DNA of 31,817 bases from CAZMMV01 sp964637035 (GTDB lineage Bacteria; Bacillota; Clostridia; Tissierellales; Tissierellaceae), in the NCBI GenBank assembly GCA_964637035.1, contig CAZWTU010000014.1:1-31817 (forward strand), written 5' to 3'. Position numbers and translations under genes: made by a program. Below are positions 16,138 to 24,604 of this stretch, piece after piece. Under the pieces are notes generated by a model. The model ran no database searches, was not told where the DNA came from, and saw only the letters and a list, made by a program, of their open reading frames with translations. Positions within the stretch are counted from its first letter, which is position 1. Each line of letters begins with the position of its first letter.

Positions 16138-16722
16138 TCATAATATATCCTTACTCATATATATCCATTGAGGAGATATATAATCAGCTAAAGATTTCTT
16201 ATATTGATTTTTCAAGACTATCTTAGCCGGTATTCCTACTGCTGTTGAATAAGGTGGTACATCTTTTATAACTACTGCATTAGCACCTATTTTAGAGCCT
16301 CTACCAATAGTAATAGGTCCTAGAACCTTAGCGCCTGAACCTATTATTACATCATCTTCAACAGTAGGATGTCTCTTTGAATTTTTCTCTCCCCCCACAC
16401 CCCCTAGTGTAACCCCATGATACATAAGCACATTATTTCCAACTTCTGCTGTTTCCCCTATAACTACTCCCATTCCATGGTCTATGAATACATTTTCTCC
16501 AATCTTAGCTCCTGGATGTATTTCTATACCTGTAATTCTTCTAGCCCTCTGAGAAATTATTCTTGAAAGAATTGTATGATCTTTTTTATATAGTTTATTT
16601 GCTATTTTGTGATACCACATGGCTTTTATACTTGGAGATGAGATTATAGCCTCAAACAAACTTTTTGCAGCTGGATCTTTTTTTAATACATTTCTACCTT
16701 GCTCCTTTAAAAATTTTATCAT
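16138..16722 (-). CDS. cysE: Serine O-acetyltransferase (EpsC-type)
   Basis: CysE acetylates L-serine with acetyl-CoA to O-acetylserine, the substrate of CysK. The 194-residue protein has the N-terminal helical domain and the left-handed beta-helix made of hexapeptide repeats; IDHGMGVVIGETAEVGNNV near 80-98 carries the catalytic His and YHGVTLGG follows. Shorter than the E. coli enzyme (273), it is of the EpsC-like, short N-terminal type common in Firmicutes. The gene begins five bases after the cysK stop, its ribosome binding site (GGAGAG) lying within the end of cysK. Both are under the upstream Cys T-box. Confidence 0.94.
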   Translation of the reverse strand: MIKFLKEQGRNVLKKDPAAKSLFEAIISSPSIKAMWYHKIANKLYKKDHTILSRIISQRARRITGIEIHPGAKIGENVFIDHGMGVVIGETAEVGNNVLMYHGVTLGGVGGEKNSKRHPTVEDDVIIGSGAKVLGPITIGRGSKIGANAVVIKDVPPYSTAVGIPAKIVLKNQYKKSLADYISPQWIYMSKDIL

Positions 16723-16727
16723 CTACA

Positions 16728-17645
16728 TCACTCTCCATTGAATAAATCTGTAGATAAATACTTTTCTCCTGTATCAGGTAATATGGTAAGCACTCTATGA
16801 GATTTTCCTAGTCTCTTTGCCACTTTAATTGCAGCAGCTAAATTTGCACCTGATGAGATTCCAGCTAGTATTCCCTCTTTTTCTCCAAGTAGTCTTGCAT
16901 ATTTGAGAGCGTCTTCATCATCAATAGAAATTATCTCATCTATTACACTTCTATCAAGTATGCTTGGTAAAAAATTTGCTCCTAGTCCTTGAAGCCCATG
17001 TGGTGCAGGATCCTTCCCCGCTAATACCTGAGACTTAGTTGGCTCTACTGCTACTATAGAAATTCCTTGTATTTTTTCTTTTAATTTCCTGCCCACTCCA
17101 GATACTGTTCCACCAGTACCTACTCCTGCTATAAATACATCAAGTTTTCCTTCTATATCTTTTAATATTTCCTCTGCTGTAGTTTCATAGTGAGCTTTTG
17201 CATTATCTTCATTTGAAAATTGATCAGGCATAAAGTATCCTTTATCTTTAGCAAGCTCTTTTGCCCTTCCTACTGAACCTGACATTCCAAACTTTCCTTG
17301 AGTTAATATTAGCTCTGCTCCGTAAGCCTTTAATATTTTTCTTCTCTCCATACTCATACTATCTGGCATTACTAGTATTACTCTATATCCTTTAGTAGCT
17401 CCTATCATCGCTAAAGCTATGCCTGTATTTCCACTTGTAGGTTCTATGATTGTTCCACCTTTTTTTAACTTACCTTCTCTTTCAGCTCCTTCTATCATAT
17501 ATAGAGCTGCCCTATCTTTTACACTTCCTGATGGATTAAATCCTTCCGCCTTTACCAATATATCTGACATATTTTCTCCTACTAAATTGTTTAATTTTAC
17601 AATAGGTGTTTTACCTATTGATTCGTAAATATTATTTAATATCAT
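16728..17645 (-). CDS. cysK: Cysteine synthase A
   Basis: CysK replaces the acetyl group of O-acetylserine with sulfide, forming cysteine. It is a PLP enzyme of 305 residues with the Schiff-base lysine in NPSGSVKDRAALYMIE near 37-52, the substrate loop PTSGNTGIAL near 68-77 and the phosphate-binding loop GVGTGGTVSGVG near 174-185. The start ATG follows TAGGAGGAAAATA. It leads the cysK-cysE operon, so substrate maker and user are co-expressed under control of charged tRNA(Cys). CysM is unlikely given the motif set. Confidence 0.95.
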   Translation of the reverse strand: MILNNIYESIGKTPIVKLNNLVGENMSDILVKAEGFNPSGSVKDRAALYMIEGAEREGKLKKGGTIIEPTSGNTGIALAMIGATKGYRVILVMPDSMSMERRKILKAYGAELILTQGKFGMSGSVGRAKELAKDKGYFMPDQFSNEDNAKAHYETTAEEILKDIEGKLDVFIAGVGTGGTVSGVGRKLKEKIQGISIVAVEPTKSQVLAGKDPAPHGLQGLGANFLPSILDRSVIDEIISIDDEDALKYARLLGEKEGILAGISSGANLAAAIKVAKRLGKSHRVLTILPDTGEKYLSTDLFNGE

Positions 17646-17683
17646 TTATTTTCCTCCTATTAATTTTATTTTAATCAAAACAA

Positions 17684-17736
17684 TATAAAAAAACCTTTTA
17701 CCCATGTATAAATAAATATACAGAGGCAAAAGGTTA
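17684..17736 (-). terminator. T-box terminator hairpin ahead of cysK
   Basis: AACCTTTTGCC and GGTAAAAGGTT arms (17726-17736 and 17692-17702), with TGTATA/TATACA extending the stem, form the hairpin; TTTTTTTATATTG follows on the minus strand. It is the premature terminator that the T-box controls. Confidence 0.85.
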
Positions 17737-17965
17737 GTTTCGCGGTTCCACTCTGCTTAGGATAATATCCCAGCTCATTTCAGGTACATTGATACCCTAG
17801 TTCTGTAAGGGGAACTGCCCTATAAGTCTACTGATTTTCGACTATAAACTCCTTGGTGCACTTCAGATATCTCTTGTATAGATTCTTCTCAACATTAGAA
17901 TCCTCTCTGTGATACGCCCGATAACTTACTTTACCAATTCATAGTATTTTAGTATGTTTTAATAT
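17684..17965 (-). promoter_or_regulatory. T-box riboswitch, tRNA(Cys)-responsive, upstream of cysK-cysE
   Basis: The minus-strand leader contains the T-box motif GCAGAGTGGAACCGCG (17741-17756), which belongs to the antiterminator. The stem I region shows AGAGAGGA near 17905 and, at its 3' side, GAAGTGCACC; the triplet TGC at 17858-17860 is a cysteine codon in specifier position. The transcript therefore reads the charging of tRNA(Cys): uncharged tRNA pairs with the T-box bulge and allows cysK-cysE transcription. A terminator hairpin follows. Confidence 0.93.
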
Positions 17966-17972
17966 TATATTG

Positions 17973-17981
17973 ATTATAGCA
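17973..17981 (-). promoter_or_regulatory. Extended -10 promoter of the cysK-cysE T-box transcript
   Basis: TGCTATAAT on the minus strand is a TGn extended -10; initiation near 17965 would include the full T-box leader. Confidence 0.55.
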
Positions 17982-18085
17982 TAAAGTGTTCCAAAATAAA
18001 AGAGAAATTTAAATGAATTTTATTCTATTTTTTTGCTTGGTCTATTACATTTATTTTTGGGTATATTAAATTTGAGGTGATTTCT

Positions 18086-18784
18086 TTGGAGAATATGAAT
18101 ATCTTAGTGGTTGAAGATGAAAAAAATATTTCCGATGTAATAATTGCATATTTAGAAAAAGAAAATTTCAATGTATTTAAGGCTTATGACGGCGAAAGTG
18201 CAATGAAATTATTTCGTGAAGAAGATATACATTTGATAATACTTGATTTAATGATACCTATTTTATCTGGAAAAGAGGTCTGTAAAAGGGTAAGGTCTAC
18301 ATCTAATGTTCCTATTATAATGTTAACAGCTAAAACTGAAGAAGAGGATAGGGTTACAGGCCTATCTATAGGTGCAGATGACTATGTATCAAAGCCATTT
18401 AGCCCTAGAGAATTAGTTAGTCGTGTAAAGGCATTACTCAGAAGATCTTATAGAAATAGTAGTCCATTAGCAGAAAAGTTATATTTTAATGATGGAGATT
18501 TACAAATAGAACTTGATAAAATGATAGTTAAAAAGTCTGGAAATGAAATAAGTTTAACCTCAAATGAATTTAAAATCTTATTTGCATTAGTATCTGCTCC
18601 TAATCAAGTACTGTCTAGGGAACAATTAATCGAAGCTTCACTTGGTTATGACTATGAAGGTTTTGATAGAACTATAGACACTCATATAAAAAACATTAGA
18701 CATAAAATTGAAAATACTCCTAAATCCCCAAACTATATCCAGACAGTATATGGTATAGGGTATAAATTCAATGCTCACAACTAA
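18086..18784 (+). CDS. OmpR/PhoB-family response regulator
   Basis: The protein has an N-terminal receiver domain (VVEDE acidic pocket, phosphorylated Asp in IILDLMIPILSG, MLTAK and the switch lysine in SKPFSPRE) and a C-terminal winged helix (LTSNEFKILFAL and IDTHIKNIRHKIE). A GTG at 18077 would extend it by three residues, but that codon lies within the ribosome binding site GAGGTGA; TTG 18086, five bases after it, is the better start (232 residues). It pairs with the kinase at 19476-20855, although the two genes are separated by an oppositely oriented gene. The phosphorylated form probably binds the divergent promoter region at 19317-19475. Confidence 0.94.
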   Translation: MENMNILVVEDEKNISDVIIAYLEKENFNVFKAYDGESAMKLFREEDIHLIILDLMIPILSGKEVCKRVRSTSNVPIIMLTAKTEEEDRVTGLSIGADDYVSKPFSPRELVSRVKALLRRSYRNSSPLAEKLYFNDGDLQIELDKMIVKKSGNEISLTSNEFKILFALVSAPNQVLSREQLIEASLGYDYEGFDRTIDTHIKNIRHKIENTPKSPNYIQTVYGIGYKFNAHN

Positions 18785-18788
18785 AAAA

Positions 18789-18832
18789 GGGGTATTTCAC
18801 AACTAATTTAGTAGTTATGAAATACCTCTTCT
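18789..18832 (-). terminator. Terminator of the secreted His/Met-rich protein gene
   Basis: GGTATTTCACAACTA (18791-18805) pairs with TAGTTATGAAATACC (18812-18826). The single mismatch becomes G-U only in the minus-strand RNA, and CCCCTTTTTT follows on that strand, so the main direction is minus. It may also stop the response regulator transcript. Confidence 0.8.
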
Positions 18833-18851
18833 CTATTTAGCCTTTATTTAA

Positions 18852-19316
18852 TTAAAATCTTTTTCCACCCATCATACCGCCACCATGTCTTCTACCTGGA
18901 TTTGCTCCTTGAAACTTTCCACCAATAAATCCATTTTCCTCATGAAGTTTAGCCATTTCAGCACAGTGTGCTCTTAATTCTCTTGCCTGTTCTTCAGTCA
19001 TTGTTCCCTCTTCAAGAGCCTTGTTTATTCTTTCTTCCCTAGATTTTACTCTTTCTTCTTGCATTTCCTTAAACAATTCTTGTCTCTCTTCATCGGTTAA
19101 ATTGCTTTGATTTTCAAAGAATTCTTTTTTCTTCTCTAATAGCTCTTCTCTTTCTTCTCCATTTAAATCCATGCCTCTATTAAATTCCCCTCCACCCATA
19201 TGGTGATATCCTCTTCCAAGTGAAAATCCATTCACCTCATTTGAATCTGCATATACAGTAAATGTTCCTACTGCCATTGTAAATACCAACGCTCCTACCA
19301 TTAACATCCTTTTCAT
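18852..19316 (-). CDS. Secreted His/Met/Gly-rich protein, DUF2680-like
   Basis: This 154-residue protein has a clear signal peptide (MKRMLMVGALVFTMAVGTF, likely cleavage after VYA near residue 23). The mature part begins with a His/Met/Gly-rich stretch (GRGYHHMGGGEFNRGMDLNG), continues with a charged helical segment (EEREELLEKKKEFFENQSNL, then repeated EER and EEQARELRAHCAEMAKLHEE), and ends GRRHGGGMMGGKRF. The helical core resembles DUF2680/YckD and the CpxP/Spy family of periplasmic helper proteins; that link is weak. The gene is divergent from the kinase and convergent with the response regulator, sharing a control region with the kinase. A metal-binding or envelope-stress role is inference. 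Confidence 0.72.
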   Translation of the reverse strand: MKRMLMVGALVFTMAVGTFTVYADSNEVNGFSLGRGYHHMGGGEFNRGMDLNGEEREELLEKKKEFFENQSNLTDEERQELFKEMQEERVKSREERINKALEEGTMTEEQARELRAHCAEMAKLHEENGFIGGKFQGANPGRRHGGGMMGGKRF

Positions 19317-19346
19317 TTAAAACATCTCCTTTCAATTTATAAATTC

Positions 19347-19448
19347 ATTATATCTATAGATTGTGAAGGAAATATGAAGAAAATAAATAAATTATATTGT
19401 CTGATTAATGTTTTTCTTCACAAAAGATACATATTTAGATGTTATAAT
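19347..19448. promoter_or_regulatory. Divergent promoter region with paired TTGTGAAG/CTTCACAA boxes
   Basis: The minus-strand -10 TATAAT lies at 19347-19352 and the plus-strand extended -10 TGTTATAAT at 19440-19448. Between them TTGTGAAG (19361-19368) and its exact complement CTTCACAA (19416-19423) form a separated inverted repeat, one box for each promoter. They are candidate binding sites for the adjacent response regulator. Confidence 0.5.
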
Positions 19449-19475
19449 ATAGATAATTAAAAAGGATGTGAAACT

Positions 19476-20855
19476 ATGAAATTGTCCAGAAAAATAACCC
19501 TATTTTTTGTTTCAGCAATACTCTTATCTATCTTTGTTGTTAGTTTGATTTCAAATTCAATCATAAACAATAGATTTGATAAGTACTTAGTAGACGAACA
19601 AGGAAAAAAATTAGAAAAAATAAGCAGTGAAATAAATGAATTGTATGAAGAAAACGGATATAAATTATATGAAAGACAAATTTCTTCTTATTCTTCACTA
19701 GAAAACTTAAATATTAAAATTAAAAACTTAGAAGATAAACTTTTATACTCTTCTGATAAGATGCATAGAATAGGAAATATGCATAGAAAAATGATGAAAA
19801 GTCAAGGAATGATGGAGGGACAATACGTAGAAGATGCATTTCCACTATTTCAAAATGATGAAAAAGTTGGAACTGTAATCATAGGTTATATAGATAATTC
19901 TTATCTAACTGAGAGTGCTTTAATATTTAAAAGTGCTTTAACTAAGGTTCTATTTATATCTGCTATAATTGCTTTGATTATTGGCATATTGACAAGTATA
20001 TTTCTGTCTACTAGTCTTACCAAACCCCTTATAAAAATAAGAAACACTGCACTTGAAATGCAAAAGGGCAATTTAAAACAAAAATCTAGCTTAAATACAA
20101 ATACAATAGAAATAAAAGAACTCTCCAATAGCATCAATTATTTAGGTGAGACACTATATAGGCAAGAGGAGATTCGGAAGAAATATGCCTCTAATATTTC
20201 CCATGAACTTCGCACCCCAATCTCAACTTTAAAAAGTCATCTAGAAGCTATAATGGATGGCATCTGGGAAGCTAGTCCAGAACATTTATCTATATTGATG
20301 GATGAAATAAATAGATTGACTTTGCTTGTAGATGATCTTAAAGATTCCTTTAATTCAAATGAAGACAAAATAATTTTAAATAAAACTAAATTTGATGTTT
20401 CTACTGAGATAAAAGATATAATCACTACCTTTACCCCAATGTTTAATAAAGCTAATATTGGAATTGAGCAAAATATAGAAGAGAATGTAAAGGTTTATAT
20501 GGACATAGATAAATTAAAACAAATAATGTATAATCTCATTTCAAATGCAATCAAATATATAGATGAAGATGGTAAAATCTCAATATCTCTTCAAAGAAAA
20601 GATGTAAACAAAGTTATTATAAGGATAAAAGACAATGGAATAGGAATAAAAGAAAAACATATACCCTTTGTCTTCGATAGATTCTACAGGGCAGACGGAT
20701 CTAGAAACAAAGATACAGGGGGAACTGGACTAGGTCTAGCTATAGTAAAATCAATGGTTAAAGCTCATGATGGAGAAATACAAGTTAAAAGTATATATGG
20801 TGAGAGTACAGAATTTATTATCCACCTACCCCTAGGAGATTATTTACAAGTCTAA
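19476..20855 (+). CDS. Sensor histidine kinase with a His/Met-rich extracytoplasmic loop
   Basis: The 459-residue protein has two transmembrane segments (about 8-30 and 155-178) enclosing an external domain, a HAMP linker (about 178-230), a HisKA domain with the phospho-acceptor His243 in NISHELRTPIS, and an HATPase_c domain with NLISNAIKY, DNGIGI and GGTGLGLAIVKS. The external loop contains a dense His/Met stretch, KMHRIGNMHRKMMKSQGMME (95-114), similar in composition to the secreted protein encoded next door. Met/His-rich sensor loops occur in copper- and silver-responding systems such as CusS; that ligand is inference. Start ATG follows AAGGATGTGAAA. Confidence 0.94.
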   Translation: MKLSRKITLFFVSAILLSIFVVSLISNSIINNRFDKYLVDEQGKKLEKISSEINELYEENGYKLYERQISSYSSLENLNIKIKNLEDKLLYSSDKMHRIGNMHRKMMKSQGMMEGQYVEDAFPLFQNDEKVGTVIIGYIDNSYLTESALIFKSALTKVLFISAIIALIIGILTSIFLSTSLTKPLIKIRNTALEMQKGNLKQKSSLNTNTIEIKELSNSINYLGETLYRQEEIRKKYASNISHELRTPISTLKSHLEAIMDGIWEASPEHLSILMDEINRLTLLVDDLKDSFNSNEDKIILNKTKFDVSTEIKDIITTFTPMFNKANIGIEQNIEENVKVYMDIDKLKQIMYNLISNAIKYIDEDGKISISLQRKDVNKVIIRIKDNGIGIKEKHIPFVFDRFYRADGSRNKDTGGTGLGLAIVKSMVKAHDGEIQVKSIYGESTEFIIHLPLGDYLQV

Positions 20856-20900
20856 CAAAAGTCAAAATTGGAAAATAGAATGACTATATATTTGTATTTC

Positions 20901-22190
20901 CTATCTATTAATTAAATCTTTTGCTCTTTTTTCAGCCATATATTTAATCTTTTCTACATCTAATGTTTTTATGACTCTATTTTCCATGAGTATCTTTCCG
21001 TTTACCATTACTGTATCTACATCTGATCCTTGAGTTGAATAAGCAAGTGCAGAGATTTGATCATGATGAGGGTATAAATGAGACTTATCTGTATCTATTA
21101 AAATTAAGTCTGCTTTTTTACCTACTTCAATTGAACCTATTTCATCTTCCCATCCTAAAGCCTTAGCTCCATTTATAGTAGCCATTTCAAGTGCTTTTAT
21201 AGCTGGAACTGATACTGCATCCCCTGTCACTGCTTTATTTATTATTGAAGCTAAATGAATCTCTTCAAACATATTAAGATTGTTATTACTTGAAGATCCG
21301 TCAGTTCCTAATGCTACTGGTATACCTGCTTTTAACATTGAATCTATTGGAGCAAATCCACTTGCAAGTTTTAGATTGCTACTTGGATTGTTTACTGGAA
21401 ATAGTCCTTTTTCTTTTATTATATTTATATCATTATCGTTTACATGAACACAATGAGCCCCTATAGTATGAAAATCCAAAAGCCCTAAATCTGCTACATG
21501 CTCGATTGGGGTCTTTCCATGTTCCTTTAAGCTATCTTCGAGTTCTTTTTTAGTTTCAGATAGGTGTATATGAATTCCCGTATCTAGTTCTTTTGCAAGA
21601 CTTATAATTTCTTTTAAGTAATCCGGACTGCAAGTATAGGGTGCATGAGGTGCTACCATTACCTTTATTCTTCCATCTGCTTTATCATTCCAGTCATTAA
21701 ATAATTTTCTGGTTTCATCAAGTTTATTCTTAGACTGACCTTGTTCTTCTATAAGTCCTCTTGTAAGCACTCCTCTCATACCTGATTCTTCTAGAGCTTT
21801 AGCTACCACATCCATAAAAAAATACATATCACAAAATGCAGTAGTTCCACTTTCTATCATCTCCACCATACTTAAAAGAGAAGCCCAGTATACATCCTCT
21901 CCCGTTAAATTTGCCTCTATTGGCCATATCTTTTTAGTTAACCAGTCGTGCAGTGGCATGTCATCTGCAAAGTTTCTGAGTAGACTCATTCCTATATGTG
22001 TATGTGCATTTACAAGTCCTGGCATTGCTATTTTATGTTTTCCATCTATTTCTCTCTCTACTTCTATATCTTCTCTAATTTCACCTATATGAATTATTTT
22101 ATCTTCTGATATATAAATATTTGTGTTCGATATCCATTCTTCTTTTCCATCCATAGGAACAAGTCCTACATTTTTTATCAAAACACTCAT
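20901..22190 (-). CDS. mtaD: Amidohydrolase, 5'-methylthioadenosine/S-adenosylhomocysteine deaminase type
   Basis: This 429-residue amidohydrolase carries the MtaD/SsnA-type signature: NAHTHIGMSLLRNFADD near 61-77 with the two metal-binding His, MVAPHAPYTCS, HIHLSETKKE, GAHCVHV and the metal-binding Asp in ALGTDGSSSNNNLNM. Such enzymes deaminate MTA, SAH and adenosine to inosine forms; relatives act on other amino-heterocycles, so the substrate is not certain. It is the last gene of an operon behind the MATE, DUF1893 and ECF S-component genes, 17 bases after the S component. Start ATG follows AAAGGAGTGAGAAA. Confidence 0.87.
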   Translation of the reverse strand: MSVLIKNVGLVPMDGKEEWISNTNIYISEDKIIHIGEIREDIEVEREIDGKHKIAMPGLVNAHTHIGMSLLRNFADDMPLHDWLTKKIWPIEANLTGEDVYWASLLSMVEMIESGTTAFCDMYFFMDVVAKALEESGMRGVLTRGLIEEQGQSKNKLDETRKLFNDWNDKADGRIKVMVAPHAPYTCSPDYLKEIISLAKELDTGIHIHLSETKKELEDSLKEHGKTPIEHVADLGLLDFHTIGAHCVHVNDNDINIIKEKGLFPVNNPSSNLKLASGFAPIDSMLKAGIPVALGTDGSSSNNNLNMFEEIHLASIINKAVTGDAVSVPAIKALEMATINGAKALGWEDEIGSIEVGKKADLILIDTDKSHLYPHHDQISALAYSTQGSDVDTVMVNGKILMENRVIKTLDVEKIKYMAEKRAKDLINR

Positions 22191-22207
22191 TTTCTCACTC
22201 CTTTAAT

Positions 22208-22750
22208 TTAATCTAAATCTATAGTAGTATATCTCATTATGCTGTAAACTAATGTTGGTATCAATATAAGCTGAATAATTATTCCCGGAAGTCCTGTTGT
22301 AGCTGCTCCAACTATAAAAGCTATAGGATCTAAAAATACTGGTGCTAAATCTCCTGAGAAGAAAATTGCAAGCAAAAACACCATGACTCCTGCCATTATT
22401 CTACCAACTGCCATTGATATAATGAGTGTCAAAATAGAAGGCACTTTTAATTTTCTATAGAGCAAAGATGTAATAAGTCCATAAAAGCCTAACTCTACCA
22501 TCATTATTATAGCTAATGGAAAAAACACAGGCATTCCACTTACTAGACTGTTAAGTAAAGGTGTTAATATTCCTAAAAGCATTGCTAAGTGCGGTGGAAG
22601 TAAGAATCCTCCTATTAAAATTGGTATATGCATAGGTAAAAATACTGGCCCCGCTATCCCCGACATATGAAATATGTATGGTATAATAACTCCAATAGCC
22701 AATAACAATCCTGCTATGACGATTTTTTTTCCATAGTTTCTTCTATACAT
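22208..22750 (-). CDS. ECF transporter S component, substrate unknown
   Basis: This 180-residue protein is almost wholly membrane-embedded with about six segments, the size and layout of an energy-coupling-factor substrate-binding component. Characteristic parts are VIIPYIFHMSGIAGPVFLPM near 21-40 and HIPILIGGFLLPPHLAMLLG after it, then PLLNSLVSGMPVFFP. No energising ATPases or T component lie nearby, so it is of the group II type that shares a common module. The neighbouring deaminase genes suggest a nucleobase, nucleoside or related vitamin as substrate; this is inference. It lies 31 bases after the DUF1893 gene. Confidence 0.83.
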   Translation of the reverse strand: MYRRNYGKKIVIAGLLLAIGVIIPYIFHMSGIAGPVFLPMHIPILIGGFLLPPHLAMLLGILTPLLNSLVSGMPVFFPLAIIMMVELGFYGLITSLLYRKLKVPSILTLIISMAVGRIMAGVMVFLLAIFFSGDLAPVFLDPIAFIVGAATTGLPGIIIQLILIPTLVYSIMRYTTIDLD

Positions 22751-22781
22751 TTAATCTCTCCTCTCTGTAGATCACCCAATA

Positions 22782-23222
22782 TTATTTCAAAGAATTTAAA
22801 AATTCTTCAATTCTTTCTAATAGTAGCTCAGGGTCTTTTGTGTCTAAAGATCTTTTTTCAATCGGGCAATAATCTGTTTTATCTCTATTTTTTATATAGT
22901 CACAGCTATTTATAAAATCATAATTGATATCATTTTTATCTAAAATTCCAATCGCACTATTTGATATAAGATCTGTATATATACTGACTACTCCCATGTA
23001 TGAGCAGAGAATAGCCGCACCTTTTCCTATAACTCTATCCGCTACAACACTACCTTTTACATTTTCTTTCATATTTTTTGCTAAATAATACATAGGTCTT
23101 ATACCCCTATCCACACTCTTAAAAATCACTTGTCCACCTTTTACTACTACTATCTTTTGATTATCTTCTTTTAATCTCTTCTTAGCAATATCTATATCTC
23201 TCAAGTAATCTCTCCTTAACAT
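22782..23222 (-). CDS. DUF1893 protein (TM1506-like, deaminase-fold family)
   Basis: This 146-residue protein matches the DUF1893 pattern: KIVVVKGGQVIFKSVDRGIR near 23-42, then MYYLAKN, VADRVIGKGAAILCSYMGVV near 60-80, and CPIEKRSLD toward the end. The Thermotoga representative TM1506 has a cytidine-deaminase-like fold. Here the candidate zinc ligands are few (one Cys in AILCSY, C in SCDYIKN, C in DYCPIE), so catalysis is not assured. The start ATG directly abuts the MATE stop codon (TAAATG), which argues for coupled translation. Function unknown; nucleoside-related work is inferred from neighbours. Confidence 0.78.
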   Translation of the reverse strand: MLRRDYLRDIDIAKKRLKEDNQKIVVVKGGQVIFKSVDRGIRPMYYLAKNMKENVKGSVVADRVIGKGAAILCSYMGVVSIYTDLISNSAIGILDKNDINYDFINSCDYIKNRDKTDYCPIEKRSLDTKDPELLLERIEEFLNSLK

Positions 23223-24572
23223 TTAATAGTTGGCAACTTCAAGCTCAAATATATCTCTTCTTCTAAAATAAAAATATGAAAATACCAGTCTAAAACACAT
23301 ATCAAGTCCTATACTTACCCAAATCCACATTATATCGGCTTTAAATACAAATGCTATTGCAAGTACTAAAGGAACTCTAATAAGCCAAAGACCTATTCCT
23401 GCATTTATCATAGGTATCTTTACAAAGCCTGCTCCCCTAAGTGCACCATTTAATACTCCCGATATATTTTGTGGGAGTTGAGTAATACCCATTACAATTA
23501 GATACATAGCCCCTATTTCAATAACTTCTATTTCATTTGTAAGCAGTCCCATTATTTGTTTTGGTATAAATATAAGAGCACCACCTGCAAATATAGTGAT
23601 TATAATAGTTATCTTGATCAATTGCCTTAAATATTTTCTACCTATTTCTCTATCTTTTCCACCCAGGGCTTGGCCTGTAAATGTAGTAGCTGCTATCCCA
23701 AATCCAGTAGCAGGCATATACGAAATCGACTCTGCTTGAAGTCCCAATTGATAAGCAGCATAAGCTATTTCACCATATGTAAGTATTGCTCTAGTAATAA
23801 ATATAGATGACATTTGCCAAAATGCAGTTTCAAAAGAAGTCGGGAGTCCAAATCTTATTATAGTTAAAGATTCTTTTGCATCAAATTTAAAATTAAATCT
23901 TCCTCCTATATTTGTAATAATTCCTCGCTTCCCAAATAACATTATAATTCCAAAAACCGCTGCAGATATATAAGCAATATTATATGCATATCCTGCTCCT
24001 CTTAACCCCATTCCCTTTGAGAATATAAATATATAGCCCAATATAATATTAATTACATTAAGAATTCCAACAGCTATCATCGGAGTCTTTGCATTTCCCA
24101 TACCTTGAAGTACCCCCGCTACCAATACTATTATAGCTAAAGCAGGAAATGACCAGGATATTATTTTTAAATAAATTGTACCATTAATTAGCAAATCATC
24201 AGTAGGGTTAAAGACCTTTAATAAAGGTTCAGCATTCCAATAAATTAATTGTTGAAATATTATTGATAAAGTAAATGTGATCACAAGAGCCTGCTCTGAT
24301 ACAGATTTTAATTTTAAAAGTTTTTCTCCCCCATAAGCCTGCGCTACTAAAACCGATGTACCAGTTCCTATTCCCTTGAATATAGCCCATATTATCTTGT
24401 ATATTACCATGGCTATCCCGATTGAGCCAACTGCAATAGGATTTATTCTTCCTATCATTGCCATTAAGACTAATCCTGCTGTCATCTGTAATATATTTTC
24501 AACTGTAATCGGCAAAATCATAGACAGTATTCTCTTTTTTATCTGCTTGTCATCAAGACTACTCTCATTCAT
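23223..24572 (-). CDS. MATE family efflux transporter
   Basis: This 449-residue protein has about twelve transmembrane segments and the two-lobed MATE architecture; PITVENILQMTAGLVLMAMI, then GIGTGTSVLVAQAYG near 72-86 and GFGIAATTFTGQALGGKDRE near 290-310 are the repeated family motifs. These transporters export cationic drugs or metabolites by Na+ or H+ antiport. It is the first gene of a four-gene operon with DUF1893, ECF S component and deaminase. Its promoter holds a perfect palindrome, so it is likely repressed. Start ATG follows AAAGGGGATCTT. Confidence 0.93.
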   Translation of the reverse strand: MNESSLDDKQIKKRILSMILPITVENILQMTAGLVLMAMIGRINPIAVGSIGIAMVIYKIIWAIFKGIGTGTSVLVAQAYGGEKLLKLKSVSEQALVITFTLSIIFQQLIYWNAEPLLKVFNPTDDLLINGTIYLKIISWSFPALAIIVLVAGVLQGMGNAKTPMIAVGILNVINIILGYIFIFSKGMGLRGAGYAYNIAYISAAVFGIIMLFGKRGIITNIGGRFNFKFDAKESLTIIRFGLPTSFETAFWQMSSIFITRAILTYGEIAYAAYQLGLQAESISYMPATGFGIAATTFTGQALGGKDREIGRKYLRQLIKITIIITIFAGGALIFIPKQIMGLLTNEIEVIEIGAMYLIVMGITQLPQNISGVLNGALRGAGFVKIPMINAGIGLWLIRVPLVLAIAFVFKADIMWIWVSIGLDMCFRLVFSYFYFRRRDIFELEVANY

Positions 24573-24604
24573 ATAAGATCCCCTTTGTTTAAGTTAATGA
24601 AACT

